A stretch of DNA of 64,000 nt from Bacteroidetes bacterium GWE2_42_24 (lineage in GTDB: Bacteria > Bacteroidota > Bacteroidia > Bacteroidales > TTA-H9): assembly GCA_001768515.1 (NCBI GenBank), contig MEOA01000054.1, positions 85,053 to 149,052 on the forward strand, read 5' to 3'. The notes beneath the pieces are model-generated. The model saw only the letters and a list, made by a program, of their open reading frames with translations. It did no database searches and was not told the origin of the DNA. The stretch's first letter is position 1, and the number at the start of each line of letters is the position of its first letter. The position numbers and the translations under genes are program-made. Shown piece after piece: positions 43,520-52,422 of the stretch.

Positions 43520-43553
43520 AGGAAAACAGGAGATAGGTGTTCTCTTAAAGCAA

Positions 43554-43584
43554 AACAAGCCCGGAAAAATTTTCCGGGCTTGTT
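43554..43584 (-). terminator. Terminator of the Asp-box protein gene
   Basis: A perfect 15-bp inverted repeat with a 1-base centre (AACAAGCCCGGAAAA and its complement) lies 21 bases past the stop. A 1-base loop cannot form, so the real loop includes the A/T pairs at the centre. The sequence resembles the pyrE-unit terminator (AACAA[A/G]CCCGGAA). Confidence 0.8.
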
Positions 43585-43604
43585 AAGTTGTTGATTTTAT
43601 GAAA

Positions 43605-46600
43605 TTATCTTATAATCAATTTCGTGTTTTCTGAATGGTCATCACCGCTGATGCTCAATACATAAACACCTGAGGCTATGCCTGTCAGGTTCAGTTGCGC
43701 AGGATTGGTGTTTGCCCCGCTAACGATAGTATTCCACACGACGCGACCCGTAGCATCAGTCAGAACTATCTGGTATTTCTGATTGGTAGGGGTGGTAAGT
43801 TTAAAGGTTCCATGGCCAGGGTTAGGCGTAATCGAGAGGGCTGAATTCAGCATCTGATCTACTGTACCCGAAGAATTGGTTATCTGTACTTCATCGATGT
43901 ACAGATTATTCCCGGCTTTATTAAACGATTCAAACATCAATTTGATGTTGGGATATGTCAGCCATGGGCTCAGCGAGATTGACTGGCAATCTGCTCCGTA
44001 TCCTGATCCGCACCAGTCTTCAAGGCTGGCAGGAACGAAAGATGAAGCTGTGGGCATCGATGTAACGAAGGCTCCTTCTCCATCAGGACCGCCGGCCCAT
44101 ACTCTTGTCCATGTCTGACCGCAGTCTGCAGATACTTTTACTATCAGTGAATCGCGCAGAGCTGCCCTTTGTGCGTATGCATATTTAAAGAGCAGATGAG
44201 GATTGGTAAAATTTTTCAGATTGAGTGCAGGGCTTATAAGCTGGTCGCGTGTACTCATGCTGGTATAACCGAACATTTCCATTCTGGCAGCATGGTTGTT
44301 TTCATTGTAAACAGGCCCAAAAACGGCTGTTATTTCCCATTTTCTTTGCCCATCGGGGTTTATAATTGTCCAGCCATTATCGGACAGACTGCCCGATTCA
44401 AAGTCTTCGAGGTAATCACCGTCAAAGCCACCCATTTGGATATAGTTTTCACGAGTAACGGATGAACTGCCATTGACATTGGTAGCCTGTAGCGTTACTG
44501 TATATGATTTGTTTTCTGTGAACAAAACACTGGGGTTTTGTGATGTTGCAGAAGTACCGTCAACGAACTGGAAGGTATTTGGTGTGATGGTCCATAACCA
44601 GCTTGTTGGGTTGTAGAGGGTGGTGTCGGTCAGCTTAACGGTGAGACCTGAACATGGGGTTTTATTGTCGGCAGTGAATCCAACAGAGGGGAGCAGGGAT
44701 CCACTTACTGTGATATAGCTCTCCTTCGTGATTGAGTCAATCCCTTCCTGATTCATTACCTTCAGTTTTACCCTGAAGACTCCCTGAGTGTTGTAAACAA
44801 TAGAAGGGTTACGATGGGAGGAAGTCGAAGGCGTTCCTCCTTCAAAGGTCCATACCCAATCGCTGGGAACACCGGCACTCTGGTCAGTGAAATTCACCGT
44901 AGAAGCGGTTGGAACAGTCGTCTGATCAGCAATAAAGTCAGCTGCCGGAACAGAGCGGTACATAGGTGAAGCCCACAAACCACGACCATAGGTGCCTGCA
45001 CTTAGACGGTCATTCTGCGGATTGGCGGGGTTATATGCAACTTCCACTTCATTGATAGAAGCATCAACCGGAAGTCCCTGGCTGAAGTTTACCCAATCAT
45101 TCATAAATGCATCACGGTAAAAAACGCCAATATCGCTTGAAACATACAGAGCCTCAACGCCACCTTTGTAATAGGCGATTGAACTGAAGTTGACATCGGG
45201 AAGGCTGCCCGAAATGTTTGTCCATGTTTGCCCTTTATCAGTCGATTTGAAAATTTTACCATCCTGACTCAGGTACACAATATTTTCATCATAAGGATGT
45301 GCTTCGATGTCAGAGACGTTCCCTGAGGCGGGCAGTAAGTTTGTCAGGTCGGTCCAGATAGGGGTGGCCTGATTCGCATTATCCGTTCTGAAAAGTCGCT
45401 GGTCGCTTCTTCCTGCATAAAGGATTTCAATATTAGCCGGCGATTGCTCTAATACTTTCATGTTGCTGCTATTGCTTCCGTTCAGGCTATTGCTGATCTT
45501 TGTCCATACCGGGAAACCTCTCAGATTTGTACCTCTCCAGATGTTCTTATATCCAACAAACATAATAGAGGGGTCGGTTTCATGCAAAATGAAGGGGGTA
45601 ACCCAATCACCCTCCTCATCAATACCGAAGCTTCCGTTGGCAGCTACCGTGAATTCCGAGGAGTTGTTGTTGAGTCGGGCAATATTGCCATAGTAAAGGG
45701 TCGCATAGGTTAAATTCGTCATCAGGGGGTCAACAGCACATTCCATACCATCACCACCACGCGAATCATACCACGAATTGTTGATCATGGTGGATGACCC
45801 GTTATCCTGAGCGCCCAGAATTACGTGCGAACTGTTTGTCGCATCCTGCCCGATCTTATATATCTGAGTGATCACTAATCCATTAGTGTGGATGGTCCAG
45901 TTTGCTCCCTGATCTGCGCTGGAATAAATACCACCGTCAGTCCCAATGTAAAGCTTATTGTTAACGGGGCTATACTCATAGACGTGATGGTCGGCATGAA
46001 CGGCAGTCACATTACATCCTCCATACCAATGACCCGTGATTTCCCATGTTTGCCCGCCGTTGTATGATTTCCAGATGTTAACGCCGCCCGTGAATATCAA
46101 TTCTGCGTTGGCGGGATCTGCTGCTATTTCCAGATCATACCATGATTGTCCTCCTGAACCACTTCCATCGCATGACCAATCAAGGATGTTGGGTGATGTG
46201 CTTCGGGTGTCGAAACTGGTTCCTCCATTCGTTGAGCGTAGCAGCGCTTTAAAACCATTGTCGGATTGGCTCTGTAGAACATATACATATTCAGGATTTG
46301 CCGGGGTTACGGCCACAACGGCTCGTGAACTTGTTGTATAACCATTCGTAATACTTGTCCAGTTCTCTCCCGCATCAGTCGATCTGAAAAAATTACCACT
46401 ACTGATGGCATATAGTATATCAGGATTATTTGGCTTGAAGACTATATCATTGATGTTCCCTCCCTTTTTTTGCCCCCATGTAGCACCCCCGTTGGTTGTT
46501 TTGTAAACACCGGCACTGGTTGCTGCATAGATGATCTGAGAATTAGTTGGGTGCTGGATCATCCGGCCTACGGTCTTCTCCCCCATTCCTGTATTCCATA

Positions 46601-47258
46601 GTTCCCATGTTGCGCCACCATCAGTTGAACGCAATACACCATAACCTGGTGCATCGCCTGCGTCGCGGTCACCTGTCCCAATATAGATTGTCTGAGGATT
46701 ACTGTGATCGACAACAATTGACGAAACACCCAATGTGGGCAAAACATCGGTTGTACTAACCCATGTAGCGGCACCGTCTGTAGTTTTCCAAAGGCCACCC
46801 GAAGGGGCTCCAACATAAAAAGTATTGGGATCTGTGGGATGGAATCCGATGGCGTTGAGTCTGCCTAATCCTTTGTATCCTTTACCTACAGGAATAGCAG
46901 CAGGACCGAGTGAAACCCATTCACCGGTCAGGGTCAGCGGGGCTTTAGCCAATTTCTCGGCAGCCTTTAAGTTTCTGTTTGCCGGACGACGAGTGCCGTC
47001 AGGGTAGATTCTTCCGTTCTGCATCCTGTATTCCCAACGCTTGAATGGTTTGTAACCGCAACCTTTGGTAATGGCACGATCTTTCCAGTATACATTGAAG
47101 GCACGCTGGACGTCATAAAAATTGACGGATTCATCCTGCATCATCCCGATCCAGTATGGAAACGTAGCAGTATCGTTGGGTTGGCTTGTCTGCCCGCTCG
47201 TGCGGGTTAAAGCAAGAAGGAGAACCAATGCGGTTCCGAGAATGGTTTTTCTGGTCAT
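43605..47258 (-). CDS. Secreted Asp-box/sortilin-like beta-propeller protein with PKD and T9SS domains
   Basis: A 1217-residue exported protein. It has a signal peptide (ILGTALVLLLALTRTSGQ), then about 700 residues of beta-propeller with Asp-box-type repeats such as GLWKTTDGAATW, VLRSTDGGATW, VYKTTNGGATW, FFRSTDAGENW and IFKSTDKGQTW. Two PKD domains (about 773-853 and 856-936) are followed by a MAM-like or jelly-roll domain (about 943-1126). A T9SS type A sorting domain ends the protein (LSITPNPGHGTFKL). Asp-box repeats also occur in sialidases, but no sialidase catalytic set is obvious, so I would not call it a glycosidase. It probably acts at the cell surface or after secretion. Confidence 0.9.
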   Translation of the reverse strand: MTRKTILGTALVLLLALTRTSGQTSQPNDTATFPYWIGMMQDESVNFYDVQRAFNVYWKDRAITKGCGYKPFKRWEYRMQNGRIYPDGTRRPANRNLKAAEKLAKAPLTLTGEWVSLGPAAIPVGKGYKGLGRLNAIGFHPTDPNTFYVGAPSGGLWKTTDGAATWVSTTDVLPTLGVSSIVVDHSNPQTIYIGTGDRDAGDAPGYGVLRSTDGGATWELWNTGMGEKTVGRMIQHPTNSQIIYAATSAGVYKTTNGGATWGQKKGGNINDIVFKPNNPDILYAISSGNFFRSTDAGENWTSITNGYTTSSRAVVAVTPANPEYVYVLQSQSDNGFKALLRSTNGGTSFDTRSTSPNILDWSCDGSGSGGQSWYDLEIAADPANAELIFTGGVNIWKSYNGGQTWEITGHWYGGCNVTAVHADHHVYEYSPVNNKLYIGTDGGIYSSADQGANWTIHTNGLVITQIYKIGQDATNSSHVILGAQDNGSSTMINNSWYDSRGGDGMECAVDPLMTNLTYATLYYGNIARLNNNSSEFTVAANGSFGIDEEGDWVTPFILHETDPSIMFVGYKNIWRGTNLRGFPVWTKISNSLNGSNSSNMKVLEQSPANIEILYAGRSDQRLFRTDNANQATPIWTDLTNLLPASGNVSDIEAHPYDENIVYLSQDGKIFKSTDKGQTWTNISGSLPDVNFSSIAYYKGGVEALYVSSDIGVFYRDAFMNDWVNFSQGLPVDASINEVEVAYNPANPQNDRLSAGTYGRGLWASPMYRSVPAADFIADQTTVPTASTVNFTDQSAGVPSDWVWTFEGGTPSTSSHRNPSIVYNTQGVFRVKLKVMNQEGIDSITKESYITVSGSLLPSVGFTADNKTPCSGLTVKLTDTTLYNPTSWLWTITPNTFQFVDGTSATSQNPSVLFTENKSYTVTLQATNVNGSSSVTRENYIQMGGFDGDYLEDFESGSLSDNGWTIINPDGQRKWEITAVFGPVYNENNHAARMEMFGYTSMSTRDQLISPALNLKNFTNPHLLFKYAYAQRAALRDSLIVKVSADCGQTWTRVWAGGPDGEGAFVTSMPTASSFVPASLEDWCGSGYGADCQSISLSPWLTYPNIKLMFESFNKAGNNLYIDEVQITNSSGTVDQMLNSALSITPNPGHGTFKLTTPTNQKYQIVLTDATGRVVWNTIVSGANTNPAQLNLTGIASGVYVLSISGDDHSENTKLIIR

Positions 47259-47291
47259 ATTTGCAAATTCATTTGGATAGTAAGGAGTCAA

Positions 47292-47299
47292 CAAAGATA
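47292..47299 (-). promoter_or_regulatory. -7 promoter box of the Asp-box protein gene
   Basis: On the minus strand this reads TATCTTTG, an exact TAnnTTTG match, with a leader of about 27 bases to the ATG at 47258. No -33 element is seen at 17-23 bases. Confidence 0.45.
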
Positions 47300-47974
47300 G
47301 TCACTCCTTCAATAGGTTAGATACATATTTAGAATTTCCGTGCAAAAGTATGTTAATTATCCTTCCTTCAAAGCGTTTGCTATTAAAATAGCAAGATAAG
47401 CCCATGGTTTTGTGTGACGGGTAAAACTTCCGTGCCCGATATTTCTACTCCAAGGCTTTTTATTCAACAACATATAAACCAAATCTTTTGATCTCTTCCT
47501 CTGGAAGGGGCAGTTTTACTTGGTTTCATTATTTGGTGCGGCGTGTCATGTCATTGTTGATTGTATAAATAAACTATCCAAATTTTTTAGATGATCTGTT
47601 TTTAGTTTCATCTATGTGCAATCATAGTTCTCTTGCGTAAATAAATCCTGAAGGATAGTATATGTGCTCTTGAGCACCGAATAGATGTAGCCCTCACCAA
47701 CTGTGCATACGATTTTCATAGGAATTATAATCTGTGTTGTGCCCTGGAAACTAATTCTGAATAAAATCCTACAGATGCTTGCGTTGTCAGAGGTCTTTTT
47801 CAAGAGGCAGCCTTTTTGTTTTATTTTCTGAGTCATGCGTGTCATCTGTCGCCTGCATTATCATTGTCCTGTTTTGGATTGGTTATGCCTCTTGATCCTT
47901 GATTTATTAACTCTTGTTGTGAAATCTGTTTGGCATGCGTTTGGATAACAATTTTAAGTCCCTGATTTGGACTT

Positions 47975-48051
47975 CGACCATAGATCGACCGTAGATCGAC
48001 CGTAGACTGACCGTAGATCGACCGTAGATCGACCGTAGACTGACCGTAGCG
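47975..48051. repeat. 11-bp tandem repeat, seven units (array B)
   Basis: Seven consecutive 11-base units built on CGACCGTAGAT. Units 2-4 (47986-48018) and 5-7 (48019-48051) form a 33-base higher-order repeat, with the third unit of each triplet starting TGACC. A 6-bp inverted repeat stands just before the array, an inverted CATCTACG just after it. TTTCGGTCGGTCT (48074-48086) matches the motif behind array A at 12 of 13 positions. Confidence 0.9.
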
Positions 48052-48131
48052 CTATGATTCATCTACGATTTAATTTCGGTCGGTCTCTGATTGAAATCTG
48101 ATCATTTCAATAAGCTGGTTTATCGAATGCA

Positions 48132-48149
48132 TGAACTATATATAGTTCA
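48132..48149. repeat. Perfect 18-bp palindrome
   Basis: TGAACTATATATAGTTCA is identical to its reverse complement. It lies in the gap behind array B, about 160 bases before the alcohol dehydrogenase terminator and far from any start codon. It could be a binding site for a dimeric protein or part of the repeat element. Confidence 0.5.
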
Positions 48150-48309
48150 GACAATATTTTGGTATGGAGATATGCTTCCCAATTCCCGGAACCCTGGCTG
48201 ATCTGTTGATTTTGTTGTGATATGAGCGAATTGCCATATCTGATAATTTGCATTGGTGATGGATTTGATCCAGAAGGTGCGAGATTTTTGCTGTTGCTGA
48301 TGGATAAGA

Positions 48310-48348
48310 AAAAAGAGGTTGTCTCTTGGTTCGAGACAGCCTCTTTTT
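48310..48348. terminator. Terminator behind the iron alcohol dehydrogenase (bidirectional)
   Basis: A 16-bp stem (AAAAAGAGG...GAGACAGCCTCTTTTT) with a 7-base loop lies 28 bases past the alcohol dehydrogenase stop. T runs occur on both sides. The single imperfect pair is a wobble only in plus-strand RNA, so it may also stop a transcript coming out of the repeat gap. Confidence 0.75.
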
Positions 48349-48375
48349 GTTTGTTAAGTATAATACGTTAAAAGG

Positions 48376-49530
48376 TTACAGCCTTTCGTTAAGTATTTTA
48401 ATAACTTTTTCAGGCGTTATGGTTCCTCTTTCGCCAAGTTTTGCCATTCCGGCACCCTGTAATCTTTCTGCAATTTTATTGATTGTTACAGATCCGATCT
48501 GATGCTCCGACAGGCGTGTTTTAACACCAAGACTTCTGAAGAAGTTGTCGGTAAGCGTGATTGCTTTTTTGATTTTTTCGTCATCGGTTCCTTCAGTGAT
48601 CAACCATACTCTTTTTGCATACTGAAGCAGTTTTTCTTTTTTCTCATCCTTCATGATATGCATGACGCCAGGCCATACAATGGCTAGTGTTACAGCATGA
48701 TCAAGACCATGCAGGGCCGTAAGTTCATGGCCGATCATGTGGGTAGCCCAGTCCTGCGGTACGCCGGTTCCAATTAGCCCGTTTAACGCCTGGGTTGCAC
48801 ACCACATCAGGTTAGCGCGATTGTCGTAATCGGGGGCTTGCAGGAGTGCTTTTGGCCCTTCTTCGATGAGCGTCAGAAGTATTCCCTCGGCCTGGCGATC
48901 CTGTAAAGGTGCATGCGCCGGGAAGGTGAGGTACTGCTCGGTGGTATGGACGAATGCATCGACGATGCCATTCGTCACCTGACGTGGGGGAAGCGAAAAG
49001 GTTGTTTCGGGATCGAGAACCGAGAATTTTGGGAACACCAGCGGGTTACCAAATGCACGTTTCGATTTCTGTTCCTCGCGGGTGATCACACCACCGGAAT
49101 TCATCTCACTGCCGGTTGCTGCCAGGGTCAATACCACACCAATCGGCAAAGCCGATTTCGATTGTATTCCCATGGTGCAGAAATCCCATGGATCTCCAGG
49201 GTAATCAACTGCCGCAGCGATAAATTTTGTGCCATCGACTACCGATCCACCCCCAACTGCCAGCAGATAATCGAGCTTTTGTTCCCTGATGATCACAACA
49301 GCCTTCATCAGGGTTTCGTAACGCGGGTTGGCTTCAATCCCTGAGAACTCGACAATGTGTCTTTCGCCGAGCGCCTTGATGACCTGGTCGTAAATGCCAT
49401 TCGTTTTGATGCTGCCTCCGCCATAGGTCAGCATGATACGGGCTCCGGAAGGGATTTCTGTATCAATTGTTGAAATTTGTCCTTTTCCAAAGTGTATTTT
49501 GGTGGGATTGTAGTAAGTGAAGTTTTTCAT
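48376..49530 (-). CDS. Iron-containing alcohol dehydrogenase (YqhD/BdhA-like)
   Basis: Reduces aldehydes to alcohols with NAD(P)H; YqhD-type enzymes prefer NADPH and act on many aldehydes. The 384-residue protein has the N-terminal nucleotide site LTYGGGSIKTNGIYDQV, LLAVGGGSVVDGTKFIA, and the metal ligands in NGIVDAFVHTTEQY (Asp and His) and in GHELTALHGLDHAVTLAIV (two His). It stands alone between the repeat gap and the divergent mtgA gene and ends at a terminator. Confidence 0.93.
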   Translation of the reverse strand: MKNFTYYNPTKIHFGKGQISTIDTEIPSGARIMLTYGGGSIKTNGIYDQVIKALGERHIVEFSGIEANPRYETLMKAVVIIREQKLDYLLAVGGGSVVDGTKFIAAAVDYPGDPWDFCTMGIQSKSALPIGVVLTLAATGSEMNSGGVITREEQKSKRAFGNPLVFPKFSVLDPETTFSLPPRQVTNGIVDAFVHTTEQYLTFPAHAPLQDRQAEGILLTLIEEGPKALLQAPDYDNRANLMWCATQALNGLIGTGVPQDWATHMIGHELTALHGLDHAVTLAIVWPGVMHIMKDEKKEKLLQYAKRVWLITEGTDDEKIKKAITLTDNFFRSLGVKTRLSEHQIGSVTINKIAERLQGAGMAKLGERGTITPEKVIKILNERL

Positions 49531-49596
49531 AGCTTGTAATTTTAAAGCGGTATTTTTATATACAATTAATCAACGTAAACCTATGGTCGTTTTGCA

Positions 49597-49604
49597 TACT
49601 TTTG
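49597..49604 (+). promoter_or_regulatory. -7 promoter box before mtgA
   Basis: TACTTTTG matches TAnnTTTG and would give a leader of about 43 bases before the ATG at 49654. No -33 element is seen at the usual distance. Confidence 0.35.
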
Positions 49605-49653
49605 CAACGTTTTTTTATAATAGATTCAATCGTTGTATAAATAACAACGCTGA

Positions 49654-50379
49654 ATGGTATTGGTTCTGAAATTTTTTCAACACATGAAGAAACTTTGGCA
49701 ACGTATCCTTTTTTGGGTAAAGCGGATAGTTTTGTTTTTTTTCCTCAGTACACTGGTAATGGTCATTGTATATAGCTTTTTGAGGGTTCCGGTCACCCCT
49801 TTAATGCTTATCAGATGGGGCGAGGGTGTAATCGACGGAAAGTCAGTTGGTATTCACAAGACCTGGAAGCCAATCGGGGAGATATCACAGAACATGGTTC
49901 AGGCCGTTGTGGCCTCTGAAGATAATCGTTTTGAGGAGCATTTCGGTTTCGATCTTGATGCGATTGAGAGAGCAAGGAAGCACAACGAGCGGAGCAAGAG
50001 AAAACATGGTGCCAGTACTATCACGCAACAGACTGTTAAGAATGTGTTCTTATGGCCCGGCCGTACATGGGTGCGAAAGGGGCTTGAAGCATACTTTACC
50101 ATACTCGTAGAGGTGTTTTGGAGTAAGGAGCGCATCATGGAGGTATATTTGAATGTCATTGAGATGGGGCCTGGTACTTATGGTGCTGAGGCTGCTTCGC
50201 AAAAATACTTTGGCAAGCGTGCGAAAAAGCTGACAAGGGGTGAGGCTGCCCTTATAGCTGCGGCATTGCCGGATCCCCGCCGGCGAAACCCTGCAAAACC
50301 TTCGGCTTATATGCAGCGCAGGCAAGGGCAAATATTGAGGAATATGAATAACATAAAAAAAGTAAAATTTGATGAATAA
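49654..50379 (+). CDS. mtgA: Monofunctional peptidoglycan transglycosylase
   Basis: Polymerises lipid II glycan chains at the inner membrane. The 241-residue protein has a basic N-terminus and one membrane helix (LFFFLSTLVMVIVYSFL), then the GT51 domain. The catalytic Glu is in ASEDNRFEEHFGFD, followed by GASTITQQTVKNVFLW, KERIMEVYLNVIEMG and EAALIAAALPDPRRRNP. There is no transpeptidase domain, so it is the single-function form. Its last 8 bases overlap the acid phosphatase gene, suggesting coupled translation. An internal ATG at 49684 is an alternative start. Confidence 0.96.
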   Translation: MVLVLKFFQHMKKLWQRILFWVKRIVLFFFLSTLVMVIVYSFLRVPVTPLMLIRWGEGVIDGKSVGIHKTWKPIGEISQNMVQAVVASEDNRFEEHFGFDLDAIERARKHNERSKRKHGASTITQQTVKNVFLWPGRTWVRKGLEAYFTILVEVFWSKERIMEVYLNVIEMGPGTYGAEAASQKYFGKRAKKLTRGEAALIAAALPDPRRRNPAKPSAYMQRRQGQILRNMNNIKKVKFDE

Positions 50380-51175
50380 GCTACCGATTATCAGAAGAGT
50401 TCTTTTATCTGCTATGATAGGCATGGTGCTGATTCCTGCATCAGATGCCCAGCAGAAGAGTGGTGGGGTCGATAATACACATCTGTTGATGGCCACTTTA
50501 TGGTATCAAAGGGCCGATGAATTCAGTGCTTTGTGTTACCAGGCCTATAATCTGGCACAGCTACGCCTGGACCAGGAAATGGCTACGGGAAGGTCAGTGA
50601 AGCCTCGGGCGATTGTTGTTGACATTGATGAAACTGTTTTGGACAACAGTCCATTCGAGGCCCGGTGCATCGTAAACCGGACTAATTACCCAACGGGTTG
50701 GAGTGAGTGGGTGGTTGCAGCCAATGCCGGGGCAATCCCGGGTGCTGTTGAGTTTCTCAATTATGCCTCCTCCTTGGGTGTAGAAGTGTTCTATATCTCC
50801 AACCGGAAGGAAAAGGAACGCGCGTCAACAATTGATAACCTGATGAATCAGCGATTTCCGATGGCTGATTCGTCCCACTTGTTGTTACGAACCACCGAAA
50901 CGAATAAGGAAGCCCGGCGAAATCATGTGCTCGCCAGCCATAAAATAGTTATGCTTATGGGTGACAACCTTAATGATTTTACTTCCGCGTTTGAAGGGAA
51001 TACACCCCTGGAGCGGAGGCAAAACGCCGATTCGCTGCAGCATGAATTTGGCAGGCGGTATATAGTGCTGCCCAACCCCATGTATGGCGATTGGGAAGGG
51101 GCCTTATGGTTGGAAGAGTCACCCAATGATTCCATCAAGAACGTGAAACGTCTTAATAATTTGATTTTGAAATAG
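50372..51175 (+). CDS. Secreted class B/C-like HAD acid phosphatase (5'-nucleotidase e(P4) family)
   Basis: A 267-residue periplasmic phosphatase with a signal peptide (ILSAMIGMVLIP-type hydrophobic stretch ending near DAQQ). It has the HAD motif I VVDIDETVLDN, motif II in FYISNRKEKER, and the C-terminal LMGDNLNDFTSAF acidic motif. The protein resembles e(P4) of Haemophilus, which dephosphorylates nucleotides to allow uptake, but it lacks the lipobox cysteine of e(P4). The ATG at 50372 overlaps mtgA by 8 bases. It ends before a bidirectional terminator. Confidence 0.9.
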   Translation: MNKLPIIRRVLLSAMIGMVLIPASDAQQKSGGVDNTHLLMATLWYQRADEFSALCYQAYNLAQLRLDQEMATGRSVKPRAIVVDIDETVLDNSPFEARCIVNRTNYPTGWSEWVVAANAGAIPGAVEFLNYASSLGVEVFYISNRKEKERASTIDNLMNQRFPMADSSHLLLRTTETNKEARRNHVLASHKIVMLMGDNLNDFTSAFEGNTPLERRQNADSLQHEFGRRYIVLPNPMYGDWEGALWLEESPNDSIKNVKRLNNLILK

Positions 51176-51194
51176 TAATATATTTTCTGAATAC

Positions 51195-51233
51195 AAAGAG
51201 GCTGCCTGTAAAAAAAATACTGACAGCCTCTTT
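51195..51233. terminator. Bidirectional terminator between acid phosphatase and mrp
   Basis: A stem of at least 10 bp (AAAGAGGCTG with CAGCCTCTTT) lies between two genes that end convergently (51175 and 51252). T runs occur on both strands, so it can serve both. The stem shares its core with the terminator at 48310. Confidence 0.8.
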
Positions 51234-51251
51234 TGGTAAAGGTATTTTGAT

Positions 51252-52364
51252 TTAGTGCGTCTTGTCAGGATCAATTTCAACGATTCTGGTAGGTGGCAGG
51301 TTGGCGTTCCTCACGGCAATCTGCTGTGCGACGTTGGCCGCCAGACGATCGAAAGCCATAGCGATGGGGCTATCGGAGTCCAGAACGACGGGACGTCCGC
51401 AATCACCTGATTCGCAAACCGACTGCACCAGAGGGATTTCGCCCAGTAGGGGGATGTTGGCTGATTCGGCAAGCCGTTTTCCGCCTTCTCTTCCAAAGAT
51501 GTAGTATTTGTTATTGGGTAGTTCGGCAGGGGTAAAGTACGACATGTTTTCAATCAGGCCAAGGATGGGTACGTTGATTTTGTCTGTTGTGTACATGTCA
51601 ATGGCCTTCCGTGCGTCAGCCAGTGCAACTTCCTGAGGTGTGCTGACGATGGCAACACCAGTTACCGGAAGTTGCTGCACGAGTGTAAGGTGGATGTCTC
51701 CTGTTCCCGGCGGCATATCGATAACTACATAGTCCAGTTCACCCCAGTCTGCTTCAGTAAATAGCTGGGTAAGGGCACTGCTGGCCATCGGGCCGCGCCA
51801 GACAAGTGCTTTTTCAGGATCTACAAAGAATCCGATCGATAATACCTTAACTCCATATCTTTCGACAGGGACAATCATGTCACGACCATCCTTCTTGATA
51901 GCCTTTGGCTGGGCATCGGTGAGGCCAAACATCAGGGGAGCCGATGGCCCGTAAATATCGGCATCAAGCAGGCCCACCCTGGCGCCTGTTTTGGCGAGAG
52001 CTACTGCAAGGTTTGCTGCGATGGTGCTTTTACCGACGCCACCTTTACCTGAAGATACGGCGATAATGTTTTTTACTCCGGCCATCATGGCTTCAGCTTT
52101 TCTTCGCTGAGAAGTCACCCTAGATGTAAGTTCTGCTTCCACATCGATGTCTTCACCGATGTACTGGTGAATCGCCCTCACGCAGTTTCCCTGAATCAGG
52201 TTCTTCATCGGACAAGCCGGGGTAGTGAGTACAATTTTAAATTTAACGGCATTGTTTCCGATAACTATTTCTTCAATCATGTTGAGCGTCACGAGGTCCT
52301 TTTTCAGGTCGGGATCTTCGACGTGGCTCAGGGCTGACAATACCTGTTCTTTGGTAATGTTCAT
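51252..52364 (-). CDS. mrp: Mrp/ApbC-type Fe-S carrier ATPase without the CxxC
   Basis: A 370-residue P-loop ATPase that in other bacteria delivers iron-sulfur clusters. The N-terminal MIP18-like domain (about 1-90, with DPDLKKDLVTLNMIEEI) is followed by the Walker A SSGKGGVGKSTIAANLAVAL (about 103-112), DADIYGPSAPLMFG and DYVVIDMPPGTGDIHLTL. The Cys-x-x-Cys usually found after NMSYF is absent; the sequence there is FTPAELPNNKYYIFG. This may be normal for the phylum but leaves the cluster ligand unclear. Clearly the Mrp family. Confidence 0.92.
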   Translation of the reverse strand: MNITKEQVLSALSHVEDPDLKKDLVTLNMIEEIVIGNNAVKFKIVLTTPACPMKNLIQGNCVRAIHQYIGEDIDVEAELTSRVTSQRRKAEAMMAGVKNIIAVSSGKGGVGKSTIAANLAVALAKTGARVGLLDADIYGPSAPLMFGLTDAQPKAIKKDGRDMIVPVERYGVKVLSIGFFVDPEKALVWRGPMASSALTQLFTEADWGELDYVVIDMPPGTGDIHLTLVQQLPVTGVAIVSTPQEVALADARKAIDMYTTDKINVPILGLIENMSYFTPAELPNNKYYIFGREGGKRLAESANIPLLGEIPLVQSVCESGDCGRPVVLDSDSPIAMAFDRLAANVAQQIAVRNANLPPTRIVEIDPDKTH

Positions 52365-52422
52365 TATATTAATGGGTTGGTAATTAAGTTAACAGATGTA
52401 ATGATTTTTAATTTCTGGTTTT

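Larger units (their letters stand above)
47300..48309. other. Second long gap without convincing genes
   Basis: About 1 kb between the Asp-box protein gene and the alcohol dehydrogenase terminator. The only open frame of note (47612-47845, minus, 77 codons) has no recognisable motif and is not called. The gap contains a small inverted repeat (AAGTCC, 47956-47961, with GGACTT, 47969-47974), the 11-bp tandem array at 47975-48051, a motif TTTCGGTCGGTCT at 48074-48086 and a palindrome at 48132-48149. Confidence 0.6.

Noticed and set aside
43605..47258. Asp-box protein as a sialidase
   Set aside because: Asp-box repeats alone are shared by many beta-propellers; the Arg triad and Tyr/Glu pair of a sialidase are not evident.
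47612..47845. 77-codon minus-strand open frame in the repeat-bearing gap
   Set aside because: No recognisable motif or plausible start signal, and an unusual composition (many Cys, Ile and Thr codons in an A/T-rich gap). I treat it as chance.
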